DNA from: Anaerolentibacter hominis
GTDB lineage: Bacteria > Bacillota > Clostridia > Lachnospirales > Lachnospiraceae
Direction: 5' to 3'
Assembly (NCBI RefSeq): GCF_032380675.1
Contig: NZ_JAWDIX010000001.1
Coordinates: 372,001-436,000, forward strand
Length of the DNA stretch: 64,000 nt
Below the pieces are notes generated by a model that had not been told where the DNA came from, made no database searches, and worked only from the letters and a program-made list of their open reading frames with translations. This document shows, one piece after another, positions 1-7,931 of this stretch. The position numbers were made by a program, and so were the translations under genes. The stretch's first letter is position 1. Each line of letters opens with the position of its first letter.

Positions 1-38
1 AATGGGTTCTTATCCGATTTATTGTATCATTTGGATGT

Positions 39-75
39 AAAAAAACGGAACAGGCATCAGCTGTTACGTTTTTTT
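39..75. terminator. bidirectional terminator-like hairpin before gltA
   Basis: An A7 tract, a short stem (CG-AACAG with CTGTT-CG) and a T7 tract make a hairpin that could terminate in either direction. It probably ends the transcript of a gene left of the window. Confidence 0.55.
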
Positions 76-76
76 A

Positions 77-106
77 TTGGCCCTGACGGGAAAAGTGTGT
101 TATAGT
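77..106 (+). promoter_or_regulatory. candidate gltA promoter
   Basis: TTGGCC at 77-82 and TATAGT at 101-106 are separated by 18 bp, directly after the upstream terminator and about 95 bp before the gltA start. Confidence 0.45.
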
Positions 107-120
107 GTAATATAAATTTT

Positions 121-179
121 AATTATCCAGGCCGTTTTGTATCAAGAATTATAACTGGCAATGCCAGATCTGGATAATT
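121..179 (+). promoter_or_regulatory. folded 5' leader of gltA
   Basis: AATTATCCAG (121-130) and CTGGATAATT (170-179) are perfectly complementary and enclose a second hairpin CTGGC-AAT-GCCAG (155-167). The stem ends shortly before the gltA ribosome binding site. There is no U tract, so any control would act on translation or RNA stability rather than termination. I do not recognise a known RNA class. Confidence 0.45.
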
Positions 180-200
180 TATCGAAAGAGGAGTGATTCT

Positions 201-1562
201 ATGTCGACATATAATATGAAAGTTACGCCGGAGATGGAGGAACTGACGAAGATCTGTGAGAGTAACAGCCAGATTGATGTTTCTCTTTACAGCAAATATG
301 ACGTTAAAAGAGGACTGCGGGATATCAACGGTAAGGGTGTTATGGCTGGTCTGACCCAGGTTTCCAATATCGTTTCTTCTAAAGTTGTAGATGGCAAAAG
401 CGTGCCCTGCGATGGCGAGCTGTATTACAGGGGGATTAATATCCACGATCTGACCCAGGGCTTTTTGTCGGAGGAACGGCTGGGCTTTGAGGAGATTACA
501 TATCTGCTTCTGTTTGGAGTACTTCCTGACTTGCAGCAGCTGGAAGAATTTAAGCATCTGCTGGCGGCTCAGTGTTCTCTGCCGCGCAACTTCGTGCGGG
601 ATGTCATTATGAAAGCGCCCAGCAGCGATATGATGAATACACTTTCCCGAAGCGTGCTTACCTTGTATTCCTATGATAAGAACCCGGAAGACATTTCACT
701 GCCCAATGTGCTGCGCCAGTGTATTAACCTGATCAGTGTGTTCCCCATGCTATCCGTGTATGGTTATCAGGCGCATCAGCATTATAACAAGCATAAGAGC
801 CTCTATATTCACAATCCGAAGAAAGAACTGTCTGCCGCAGAAAATATTCTGCGTATGCTCCGGCCTGATAAGGCATATACGACTCTGGAGGCAAAGATTC
901 TGGATCTGGCCCTGGTACTGCATATGGAACACGGCGGCGGAAACAATTCTACGTTTACCACACATGTGGTATCTTCTTCCGGAACAGATACCTATTCAGT
1001 AATTGCCGCGGCTCTGGGCTCTCTGAAAGGGCCGAAACACGGCGGCGCCAACATCAAAGTGGTGAAGATGTTTGACGATATGAAGAAACATGTCCGGGAC
1101 TGGAAGGACGAGGAGGAAGTGAGCCGCTATCTGATCAAGCTTCTGCACAAAGAGGCATTTGATCAGCGGGGGCTGATCTATGGTATCGGTCATGCCGTTT
1201 ACTCGATTTCTGATCCAAGAGCATTGATCTTTAAGAGATTTGTGGAGCAGCTGGCCCATGAAAAGGGCAGAGACAAAGACTACGCTCTGTATGCCATGGT
1301 AGAGCAGCTGGCACCGAAAATCATCGGCCAGGAAAGACACATTTATAAGGGCGTCAGTGCAAATGTGGACTTTTACAGCGGCTTTGTATACAGCATGCTG
1401 GATCTGCCGCTGGAATTATATACGCCGATGTTTGCTGTTGCCCGTATCGTCGGCTGGAGCGCTCACCGGATGGAAGAGCTGATCAATATGGATAAGATTA
1501 TCCGTCCGGCCTATGCCAATGTTCTGCCGGAACAAAAGTACGTGAATCTGAAAGATAGATAA
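201..1562 (+). CDS. gltA: citrate synthase
   Basis: Condenses acetyl-CoA with oxaloacetate to citrate in the cytoplasm; in an anaerobe this mainly feeds 2-oxoglutarate and glutamate synthesis. At 453 residues it is the long clostridial form, with an N-terminal extension before the core. Active-site regions are visible as MEHGGG near residue 243, GPKHGG near 279 and GIGHAVY near 330. The ATG is preceded by GAGGAG seven bases upstream. It is a single-gene unit with its own promoter and a terminator at 1590-1632. The gene faces the minus-strand decarboxylase genes, which act on its substrate oxaloacetate or a related keto acid. A 2-methylcitrate synthase activity cannot be excluded from sequence alone. 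Confidence 0.93.
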   Translation: MSTYNMKVTPEMEELTKICESNSQIDVSLYSKYDVKRGLRDINGKGVMAGLTQVSNIVSSKVVDGKSVPCDGELYYRGINIHDLTQGFLSEERLGFEEITYLLLFGVLPDLQQLEEFKHLLAAQCSLPRNFVRDVIMKAPSSDMMNTLSRSVLTLYSYDKNPEDISLPNVLRQCINLISVFPMLSVYGYQAHQHYNKHKSLYIHNPKKELSAAENILRMLRPDKAYTTLEAKILDLALVLHMEHGGGNNSTFTTHVVSSSGTDTYSVIAAALGSLKGPKHGGANIKVVKMFDDMKKHVRDWKDEEEVSRYLIKLLHKEAFDQRGLIYGIGHAVYSISDPRALIFKRFVEQLAHEKGRDKDYALYAMVEQLAPKIIGQERHIYKGVSANVDFYSGFVYSMLDLPLELYTPMFAVARIVGWSAHRMEELINMDKIIRPAYANVLPEQKYVNLKDR

Positions 1563-1589
1563 GCACTATTAATCAGCATTTTAAATAGC

Positions 1590-1632
1590 GCCAGTAAAGC
1601 TGTGGTAAGTACAGCTTTGCTGGCTTTGTTTT
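1590..1632 (+). terminator. gltA terminator
   Basis: A 14-bp stem (GCCAGTAAAGCTGT with ACAGCTTTGCTGGC, one G-T pair) is followed by TTTGTTTT, 28 bp after the gltA stop codon. Confidence 0.85.
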
Positions 1633-1670
1633 ACAATAAGACGGCTCTCGAAGTGTACCGTCATTTGTTT
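1631..1670 (-). repeat. REP-like 40-bp repeat, copy A
   Basis: On the minus strand this reads AACAAATGACGG followed by a variable centre and AGCCGTCTTATTGTAA. It matches copies at 22820, 53513 and 61677. It lies just after the stop codon of the minus-strand oadG-like gene, between two convergent genes. GACGG and CCGTC can pair into a short stem. Confidence 0.6.
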
Positions 1671-1685
1671 TCATAAGTTTTGTAT

Positions 1686-1844
1686 CTACTCTTCCGGGAC
1701 ATCCGGTTCTTTCTCCTGGGGTTCATTTTTCCCGCCCAGCTTACCCATGATGACAACCAGCAGGGTGATCAGCAGGATTACGGTAAAGATTCCGGCCATT
1801 CCCTTCCACATAATTTCCAGTGAGAGCATAAAATTTTCTAACAT
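1686..1844 (-). CDS. OadG-like small membrane subunit of a sodium-pump decarboxylase
   Basis: A 52-residue protein starting MLENFMLSLE, with one strongly hydrophobic segment at about residues 17-35 (AGIFTVILLITLLVVIMG) and a charged Pro/Glu-rich tail. Size, single membrane helix and position directly after oadB fit the gamma chain of oxaloacetate or methylmalonyl-CoA decarboxylases, which anchors and assembles the complex. The start is an ATG with AAGGAG eight bases upstream. The gap to oadB is only 22 bp, so the two are surely one transcript. The family is short and poorly conserved, so the assignment rests largely on context. Confidence 0.7.
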   Translation of the reverse strand: MLENFMLSLEIMWKGMAGIFTVILLITLLVVIMGKLGGKNEPQEKEPDVPEE

Positions 1845-1866
1845 AAGTATACAGCTCCTTTCTTAA

Positions 1867-3006
1867 TCACCCGATCATCTGGGAAACCAGTCCCAGGATC
1901 ATACCGCCGGCTACAACGGAAGCAATCTGACCGGAGACATTTGCCCCGACAGCATGCATAATCAATATGTTCGAAGGATCTTCCTCCAGCGCCATTTTCT
2001 GAACCACTCTGGCCGACATGGGGAAAGCAGATATACCAGCCGCGCCGATCATAGGATTGATTTTATTCTTGCGGAACAGATTCAGGAACTTGACAAATAC
2101 CACGCCGCCGATTGAATCAAAGACAAAGGCAAGCAGTCCGATTCCGATAATAATAAGCGTATTTACATTGACAAACTGGTCCGCGCGCATGCTGAAGGAT
2201 ATGGTGATTCCAAGGAGCAGGGTGATCAGGTTGGAGAGTACATTCTGTGCTGTCTCGGAAAGGCTGTTTAAAACACCGCATTCCCGAAGCAGATTGCCGA
2301 ACATTAAGAACCCGACCAGAGAGACTGACATGGGTGCGACAAGCCCGGCGATAAAAGTAACCAGGATAGGGAAAGCAATCCGGGTAAATTTGGATACATT
2401 TTTCGGGTTGTAGGGCATCTTGATCCGGCGTTCCTTTTTGGAGGTGACGAGGCGAATCGCTGCCGGCTGGATAATGGGAACCAGAGCCATGTAAGAATAG
2501 GCAGCCACCGCAATAGGTCCTACATAGTTGGAATGCAGCATCTGGGAGACCAGGATGGAGGTGGGGCCGTCTGCGGCTCCAATGATACCGATCGAGGCAG
2601 CATCGGCAAGAGAAAATCCCATCAGCGTGGCGGCTGCAAGCGCAAAGAATATGCCAAACTGGGCGGCCGCTCCGCACAGAAACAAAATCGGCTGAGACAG
2701 AAGAGGTCCGAAATCAATCATAGCGCCGATTCCGATAAAGAGCAGGATGGGCAATGCTTCCGATGCCTCGATGCCTGTTTCATAGAGCCACTGGACAATA
2801 CCGTTTGTCTCGCCAAGCCCGGCTGTGATTTGATCAATTGCACCGGACAGAGGAAGATTGACCAAAATAGCGCCAAAACCCATAGGGAGCAGAAGCGCCG
2901 GTTCAAATCCTTTTTTGATAGCAAGATAGATTAGCAGGATACCTACCCCGTACATCAGAAGCTGGGCCGGCGTGATAGCAGCCAGTCCGGAAAATAAAAA
3001 ATCCAT
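1867..3006 (-). CDS. oadB: sodium-ion-translocating decarboxylase, beta subunit
   Basis: Membrane subunit that couples decarboxylation of a carboxybiotin carrier to Na+ export, in the oxaloacetate/methylmalonyl-CoA/glutaconyl-CoA decarboxylase family. The 380 residues are nearly all hydrophobic segments; the conserved GAADGPTS motif with the Na+-site aspartate is at residues 143-150. I start at MDFLFSG because a GGGGG Shine-Dalgarno sits 7 bases upstream; the longer frame to 3081 runs through a conserved leader RNA. A small gamma-like subunit follows. The carboxyltransferase (alpha) and biotin carrier are not in the window, so the substrate cannot be fixed. Expression is probably controlled by the Mn2+ riboswitch and the leader hairpin upstream. 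Confidence 0.88.
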   Translation of the reverse strand: MDFLFSGLAAITPAQLLMYGVGILLIYLAIKKGFEPALLLPMGFGAILVNLPLSGAIDQITAGLGETNGIVQWLYETGIEASEALPILLFIGIGAMIDFGPLLSQPILFLCGAAAQFGIFFALAAATLMGFSLADAASIGIIGAADGPTSILVSQMLHSNYVGPIAVAAYSYMALVPIIQPAAIRLVTSKKERRIKMPYNPKNVSKFTRIAFPILVTFIAGLVAPMSVSLVGFLMFGNLLRECGVLNSLSETAQNVLSNLITLLLGITISFSMRADQFVNVNTLIIIGIGLLAFVFDSIGGVVFVKFLNLFRKNKINPMIGAAGISAFPMSARVVQKMALEEDPSNILIMHAVGANVSGQIASVVAGGMILGLVSQMIG

Positions 3007-3021
3007 TTTGTTTCCCCCATT

Positions 3022-3103
3022 CCGAAGCGTTCTTTGCTGAGGAAGCGCTGAGAAATTCGAATTCTTAGCTGCGATAAGCACAGCTTGTGACGCTTCGGCA
3101 CAA
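3022..3103 (-). promoter_or_regulatory. loop-to-SD pairing leader before oadB
   Basis: On the minus strand, TTGTG and CACAA close a hairpin (3085-3103) with the 9-nt loop CCGAAGCGT. The exact complement ACGCTTCGG lies at 3022-3030, three bases before the GGGGG Shine-Dalgarno. A second hairpin AGCTG/CAGCT lies between. The same hairpin and loop pairing occurs before gltD with a compensating base change. Pairing would form a pseudoknot next to the ribosome binding site. Confidence 0.55.
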
Positions 3104-3231
3104 ACTGCCGCCTGAAAAAGATGTCATCGAGCTTATTTTTCAGGCTATCCCTCTTTGGTAGTTGAGGAGCAACGTCTATACAGCCAGCAGCAGGTATGAA
3201 ACAGCGGGCATCCTTTCGAGATTTCCAAATG

Positions 3232-3272
3232 AAAAAAGAGACCTGTGTCCTTTTTAAAGGACACAGGTCTCG
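3232..3272 (-). terminator. riboswitch expression-platform terminator
   Basis: On the minus strand GAGACCTGTGTCC pairs perfectly with GGACACAGGTCTC and is followed by TTTTTT. The 5' arm overlaps the 3' strand of riboswitch stem P1, so P1 and terminator exclude each other. Confidence 0.85.
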
Positions 3273-3394
3273 TCATTTATGTGGAGGAAATCTGACTATT
3301 AAGGATTCTCTTCACTAATTAAACCAGGGGCCTCCCCCTTGCTGTTGGCTTAATCCTGCGGCACATATGCCGCACCGACTACTCCCCCGTATCG
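3260..3394 (-). ncRNA. yybP-ykoY (Mn2+) riboswitch aptamer
   Basis: The minus strand shows the family's conserved pieces in order: GGGGGAGTAG, an internal hairpin GCGGCATATGTGCCGC, GCCAACA, and GACGAGACC. The ends pair as P1: GATACGGG (3394-3387) with CCTGTGTC. In this family Mn2+ stabilises P1 and so prevents the terminator, turning expression on. It sits about 230 bp before oadB with no other gene between. Known targets are metal transporters and TerC/MntP-type proteins, so a decarboxylase would be an unusual target. Confidence 0.75.
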
Positions 3395-3407
3395 GAAAGA
3401 TAAAATA

Positions 3408-3424
3408 GAACGGAAACTCCGTTC
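3408..3424 (-). terminator. weak terminator after the Lsa-type ABC-F gene
   Basis: On the minus strand GAACGGA-GTT-TCCGTTC is followed by TATTTTATC, about 60 bases after the ABC-F stop and just before the Mn2+ riboswitch. Confidence 0.5.
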
Positions 3425-3484
3425 CGGTTACTAAGAAGATAACACAATAGGATATCTGCTGTCTGCTAAAATTCCGTTAAGATT

Positions 3485-4957
3485 TTAACTGGTCAGATAA
3501 AGAACATCTGTTGCCACACGATTGACGAAGGACTGATCGTGCTCTACAAAAATCATCGTAGGCTGATAAGTCAGCAGAAGATCTTCAATCTGTCTGCGGG
3601 AAAAGATATCAATATAGTTAAGCGGTTCATCCCATATATAAATGTGGGCGCGCTCACAGAGACTTCTGGCGATAAGAACCTTTTTCTTCTGGCCTCCGCT
3701 GAACTCTTCCATATTCTTTTCAAACTGAACTCTGGAAAAGTCCAGTTTTCTGAGAAGCGCTTTGAATAATGTTTCATCCAGCTGCTGACTGGAGATATAA
3801 TCCTTCAAAGTTCCCCGGAGAAAGGAAGTATCCTGCGGGACATAGGACAGGATAAGGCCCGATGCTAAAGAATATTCCCCTGTAGTTTTTATTGATTTTC
3901 CCAGCATTAATTTTAAGATACTGGATTTACCAGAACCGTTTTTTCCCTGGATGGAAAGCCTTTGTCCCTGTCTCAGGGTAAAGGATACCGGACCCAGAAC
4001 CTTTCTTTCACCATAATATAATGACAGATCCCGCATCGTTACAAGATCATCGCAGTGATGGTTCAGCGGAAACAATTTTAACTGATCTGCCGTTTCAATG
4101 TTTTTCAGCAGGGCAGATTTTTCTTCCGCAGCCTGCTCCATTCTGTTTTCCGCCGCTTTGGAGCGTTTCATCATTTTGGCCGCTTTATGCCCGATATAGC
4201 CGCGGTCTGCACTGTGTGAGCCTATTTTTCCGCTTTCGATCTTATCGGACCAGTTTTTTGTGCGGCCGGCAGAGACCTGCAGACGCCGGATATCCTTTTT
4301 CAGCCGTTCATTTTCCATCTGTTCAAAATGATCCTGATAGGCTTTATTTTGCTGCCAGCTGGAGAAATTACCCTGCTGAATCTCAATCGTTGTGCGGTTG
4401 ATGGACAGGATATGGTCGATACACGAATCCAGGAACCACTGATCGTGGGATACCAGGATAAAGCCTTTTTTACTGTTTAAATAGCGGCTGACCAGCTTCC
4501 TCCCTTCCATATCCAGATGGTTGGTAGGCTCATCAATCAGCAGAAAATGATTTTCTTCCGAGAAAAGCAGGGCGAGCAGTACCTTGGTCTGTTCCCCGTT
4601 GCTGAGGGATGAAAAGGGACGGTATAAAACCTCCGCATCCACCTCAAGCAGGTTTAATTCCCGGCAGAGTTTCCATAGTTCAAATCCCGGGCGTACGGTT
4701 TCCGCAATTTCCAGCGTGTTTCTGTCTTTCCCGGTAATTTCATATGGAAAATAGTCAAAGGAGACGGAAGAAGAAATAGTTCCGCTATATTCATAACAGC
4801 CCATCAGCAAACTTAAAAATGTTGTTTTGCCCCGTCCGTTCCTGCCTGTGAAACCCAGCTTCCAGTCGGTATCGATCTGAAAGGAGACCTGGTCGAAAAT
4901 AGTATCATAACTTCCCTCATAAGAGAAGGTTAAATTTGAAATCTGTATCATTGACAT
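3485..4957 (-). CDS. ABC-F ribosomal protection protein, Lsa type
   Basis: A cytoplasmic protein with two ATPase domains and no membrane segments, of the antibiotic-resistance ABC-F class that binds the ribosomal E site and dislodges drugs. Domain 1 has Walker A GRNGRGKTT (about residues 38-46), signature LSNGEQ and LLIDEPTNHLD. Domain 2 has GKNGSGKSS and FSGGQKKK. The linker with KTKNWSDKIE- and GHKAAKMMKR-like stretches resembles Lsa/Vga proteins rather than housekeeping EttA/Uup. The likely phenotype is reduced susceptibility to lincosamides, pleuromutilins and streptogramin A, inferred from family. I use the ATG at 4957, eight bases after GGAGG. The leader carries a 3-codon ORF and a terminator overlapping the ribosome-binding region. 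Confidence 0.85.
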   Translation of the reverse strand: MSMIQISNLTFSYEGSYDTIFDQVSFQIDTDWKLGFTGRNGRGKTTFLSLLMGCYEYSGTISSSVSFDYFPYEITGKDRNTLEIAETVRPGFELWKLCRELNLLEVDAEVLYRPFSSLSNGEQTKVLLALLFSEENHFLLIDEPTNHLDMEGRKLVSRYLNSKKGFILVSHDQWFLDSCIDHILSINRTTIEIQQGNFSSWQQNKAYQDHFEQMENERLKKDIRRLQVSAGRTKNWSDKIESGKIGSHSADRGYIGHKAAKMMKRSKAAENRMEQAAEEKSALLKNIETADQLKLFPLNHHCDDLVTMRDLSLYYGERKVLGPVSFTLRQGQRLSIQGKNGSGKSSILKLMLGKSIKTTGEYSLASGLILSYVPQDTSFLRGTLKDYISSQQLDETLFKALLRKLDFSRVQFEKNMEEFSGGQKKKVLIARSLCERAHIYIWDEPLNYIDIFSRRQIEDLLLTYQPTMIFVEHDQSFVNRVATDVLYLTS

Positions 4958-4970
4958 GGCTGGCACCTCC

Positions 4971-5005
4971 AAAAAAATAAAGACGCAGAAGAGTATTTCT
5001 GCATC
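4971..5005 (-). terminator. attenuator of the ABC-F gene
   Basis: Minus strand: GATGCAGAA pairs with TTCTGCGTC and is followed by TTTATTTTTTT, ending only a few bases before the GGAGG of the ABC-F gene. A terminator inside the leader implies antibiotic-induced read-through. Confidence 0.8.
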
Positions 5006-5181
5006 TTTTCTTCATGAAATGCCGTCTGTATGCCATCCAATCCAAAACATGGACAACCTGCAGCGACAAGATAAAGTATAGATGAAAAAGTAATCTTCTT
5101 GCAGAAATCAGGACGCTCTAAAAACACGGAATAAACCGTCTTTTTAAATCACCTGTTTCTTTGACATAGCAGCAAGAAAAA

Positions 5182-5193
5182 TTACTTCTTCAT
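5182..5193 (-). CDS. 3-codon leader peptide (MKK) of the ABC-F attenuator
   Basis: ATG AAG AAG TAA preceded by AAAGAGGTG at a 5-6 base spacing. Very short upstream ORFs of this kind sit in the leaders of induced ABC-F genes such as Listeria lmo0919 and Bacillus vmlR; ribosome stalling on the uORF blocks formation of the terminator. The uORF lies about 175 bases before the terminator. The call depends on the RBS and context, not on length. Confidence 0.5.
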   Translation of the reverse strand: MKK

Positions 5194-5260
5194 TCGTACA
5201 CCTCTTTTCCGTCTCATCACTGTTTTAATATCCTAATGGTATAGCAGGCGTTTTCGTATG

Positions 5261-6145
5261 TCAAGCCTTATTTTTTTGCCAGAGCAGACGGTTCTCAGCA
5301 AATGTGCAGGCCAATCTGCCTTCATCAAGAAGGTATGCCAGATAGGAACGGACTGTACTGCCGACGAGAACATACTGGTTATAATCCATATGCAGGGCAT
5401 AGTGATCGAAGAGCTGCTTTAATATCTCTTCAAAAGAGATGGGAGTCTCACAGATCCGAAGAAGCTGTTCTATAATTTCTATGACCTTGGCACGATTTAA
5501 GTCCGCAAGGGGCCGGATATCCGATACGGCGTCCGCATGGGAGGGAATAAATAAGTCCGCCTCAAGTTTGGATACGTAATCCAGGGTGGCCAGGTAGGAT
5601 TTTACATCATAGATAAAGGAAACATGATACTTTTCCAGCACCGCCTCGCTGGTGAGGCAGTCAGCCAGAAAGCACACACGATCCGGGGTCATTATGCCAA
5701 TCATATCAAAAAAATGTCCAGGAAGAGAAAGCAGCTCCATACCAGACGGCAGGGAAAGCATGTCTATCCTGTTTACACTGGATGGCTGGGCCATCAGAAA
5801 TTTATTCCTCAGAGGTGCGGGGGGATAGGCGCCAAACAGGAAGGAGGGCTCCAGAACAGGGAATTCTGTAAAAGCCGCCTCCGCTCCGGTACAATACGCC
5901 GGGCAGCCAAGCCGATCCTGCAATAAACGGTTTCCTCCAATATGATCCGCATTGGAATGGGTATTGATGATGGCCTGGGGTTCCCATTGGTTGGCGGTCA
6001 GGATTTTCTGTATCTTTTTCCCGGCCTCTTTGTCATTTCCGGTATCGATCAGTATGACATGGGAATCATCTGTACGGTACATACCGATTTTTGCCGGGCA
6101 GTTAATATAAAAGGTATTGGCCGCGGCCTGAATCAATTCATACAT
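5261..6145 (-). CDS. metallo-beta-lactamase-fold hydrolase
   Basis: A 294-residue soluble hydrolase of the MBL superfamily. The metal motif is THSNADHIGG (residues 62-71), an H-x-N-x-D-H variant in which the second histidine of HxHxDH is asparagine. Further metal ligands are likely the histidine in LPGHFFD and the aspartate in FLADCLT, and SHAD nearer the C terminus. The C-terminal 90 residues look like a winged-helix tail as in many clostridial MBL proteins. Substrate unknown. It is 16 bp downstream of the HD-GYP gene and probably co-transcribed with it. Confidence 0.75.
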   Translation of the reverse strand: MYELIQAAANTFYINCPAKIGMYRTDDSHVILIDTGNDKEAGKKIQKILTANQWEPQAIINTHSNADHIGGNRLLQDRLGCPAYCTGAEAAFTEFPVLEPSFLFGAYPPAPLRNKFLMAQPSSVNRIDMLSLPSGMELLSLPGHFFDMIGIMTPDRVCFLADCLTSEAVLEKYHVSFIYDVKSYLATLDYVSKLEADLFIPSHADAVSDIRPLADLNRAKVIEIIEQLLRICETPISFEEILKQLFDHYALHMDYNQYVLVGSTVRSYLAYLLDEGRLACTFAENRLLWQKNKA

Positions 6146-6161
6146 CGCTTAGTACTCCTTT

Positions 6162-7487
6162 CTATCTTGCGGCTGGAATATCCACTGTCTGCAGCCGGGC
6201 TGACATCTGCATGTAATCGACTTTGATCTGCCTGTACATGGACAGGATATCCGAACCATATGTTTCTGAGGTTCTGATGATCTGATCATAATTCTGAAGA
6301 ACGGTATTGACGACCAGCGGACATAGTTTACCGGAATCCCGCATATCGGCCAGAACAGACATCGTCTTTTCTCTGTTGAAGGCATCCTTGTAACTCCTTC
6401 TTCTTATCAGCGCGCTGACGATATCAGCCACCGCCACGATCCGTTCAGCCAAAGTTAAATCCGCGCCTGTAAGCTGACGGGGATATCCGGTGCCGTCCAG
6501 TTTTTCATGGTGGCGCACCGCAATGCGGTTGATCTCGGAATTGACGTCGCCGCCCAGAATCTGTTCTGTTATCACCACATGATTCTTCATAATCTCCATT
6601 TCAGCAGGTGTCAGAGGACCTGGCTTTTCCAGTATTTCAATGGGACAGGCCACCTTTCCCACATCGTGAAGAAGCGCCCCGAAATATATTTTCCGGATTT
6701 CAGATTGTTCAAGATTCAGAAGTTCTCCGATCACCTGGCTCACCGATACCGTGGTGATGGTGTGAAGAACCATAAATTCACTCCGAAAGTCAATCGCATA
6801 GGCGATCATTGAGAGAAACTGCTGCTTTTCTGTGTAGGTAAATACCGCATTCCTGGTGATATCGGTTAAGCAGGAACCGGCATCCCTTTTTCTGAGGCTG
6901 CCAAGCAAATCTGACTGGCCGGCCGCACGGAGAAATAAGTCAGCCCAATAAGGAGAGAACAGGGAACCCCTCTCTTTACGAACGTAAGACAGGCAATATT
7001 CCGGATCTTTATACTGCAGCAGAATGTCCATCCGGTCCGCAAGCATTATCAATCCGGCGTAATGGGATTCATTCAGCCGAGCGGCAAAACGGTCAGTAAT
7101 AGAATCACAGGGATTGCAGGCCTGTCTGGTCTGGAACGCTGCGTAAGCGTGAAAAGGCAGATGATGAAAGAGAAGAATATCTGCATATTCAAAAAAAGGA
7201 GAAAAGTTTTTCAGATAAAGATAGCTGTAGACAGAGTGCCGCCAGAAGTTCTGACTCTCAAACTGCATCATATCATTAATATCTTCCGTCTTATACGCTC
7301 CGATATCATGCAAAAGCCCCAGCAGAGAAAGATTGATCAATTCCCGCTCATCCAGTTTCCCTTCTTCCGACAATATAGAATGTATAAGAACAGCGACCCG
7401 CTCTCCGTGGCCGACCAGCCGTGGGTCCACACAGCCCAGTGTTCTTCTTATGATTTGTATGATATCGATGCTGCTGATTACTTTCAT
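6162..7487 (-). CDS. tandem HD / HD-GYP domain phosphohydrolase
   Basis: About 441 residues with two HD-type domains. The N-terminal one has GLLHDIG near residue 58; the C-terminal one is an HD-GYP domain with GALLHDVGK, HHEKLDGTGYP and IVAVADI. HD-GYP proteins usually hydrolyse cyclic di-GMP, and the HHExxDGxGYP signature is intact, so this copy should be active. No sensor or membrane domain is seen. I choose the ATG at 7487 (MKVISS) because GGGAAGGT sits just before it; an in-frame ATG at 7502 is possible. Followed closely by the MBL hydrolase. Confidence 0.8.
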   Translation of the reverse strand: MKVISSIDIIQIIRRTLGCVDPRLVGHGERVAVLIHSILSEEGKLDERELINLSLLGLLHDIGAYKTEDINDMMQFESQNFWRHSVYSYLYLKNFSPFFEYADILLFHHLPFHAYAAFQTRQACNPCDSITDRFAARLNESHYAGLIMLADRMDILLQYKDPEYCLSYVRKERGSLFSPYWADLFLRAAGQSDLLGSLRKRDAGSCLTDITRNAVFTYTEKQQFLSMIAYAIDFRSEFMVLHTITTVSVSQVIGELLNLEQSEIRKIYFGALLHDVGKVACPIEILEKPGPLTPAEMEIMKNHVVITEQILGGDVNSEINRIAVRHHEKLDGTGYPRQLTGADLTLAERIVAVADIVSALIRRRSYKDAFNREKTMSVLADMRDSGKLCPLVVNTVLQNYDQIIRTSETYGSDILSMYRQIKVDYMQMSARLQTVDIPAAR

Positions 7488-7661
7488 AACGTACCTTCCC
7501 ATACTATTGAAATAAGATTATTCTAACATAATAAAGCCGGAAAAACTATGAAAAATCACCTGGAACAGGGAAAAGAAATGTGGGAGATCAGCCTGAAATT
7601 CCATGAAAAAAGAACCCATTCTTAAAGATTTAAGAAGGATTCTGTCTGAAAATAAAAGAAA

Positions 7662-7734
7662 TGGAGACAACAGGACTCGAACCTGCGACCCTCTACACGT
7701 CAAGCAGATGCTCTCCCAGCTGAGCTATGTCTCC
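7662..7734 (-). tRNA. tRNA-Val (GAC)
   Basis: A 73-base cloverleaf on the minus strand. Acceptor GGAGACA pairs with TGTCTCC; D arm AGCTCAGCTGGGAGAGC; anticodon stem TCTGC/GTAGA with loop TTGACGT giving anticodon GAC; T arm has GGTTCGAACC. The 3' CCA is not encoded. Confidence 0.95.
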
Positions 7735-7779
7735 ATATCGGAATTATAACACAGACGGGGTGAGAAATGCAATAAAATA

Positions 7780-7851
7780 AGCGGATAACGGGAATCGAAC
7801 CCGCCTCTCCAGCTTGGGAAGCTGGCGTTCTACCAATGAACTATATCCGCC
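7780..7851 (-). tRNA. tRNA-Gly (CCC)
   Basis: A 72-base cloverleaf on the minus strand. Acceptor GCGGATA pairs with TATCCGC; anticodon stem CCAGC/GCTGG with loop TTCCCAA giving anticodon CCC; T arm has GGGTTCGATTCCC. It lies 45 bp from tRNA-Val on the same strand. No encoded CCA. Confidence 0.93.
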
Positions 7852-7931
7852 TGGTAAAGATTATTATAATGTTTTTAGCGGAAAAGTCAATAAGGATTGT
7901 TCCGATTCTTAAAAGATAACAAGCCGGCTTC

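Noticed and set aside
3007..3081. N-terminal extension of OadB (MLIAAKNSNF...)
   Set aside because: It runs through the conserved leader hairpin and lacks a ribosome site; the GGGGG before 3006 fits the shorter start.
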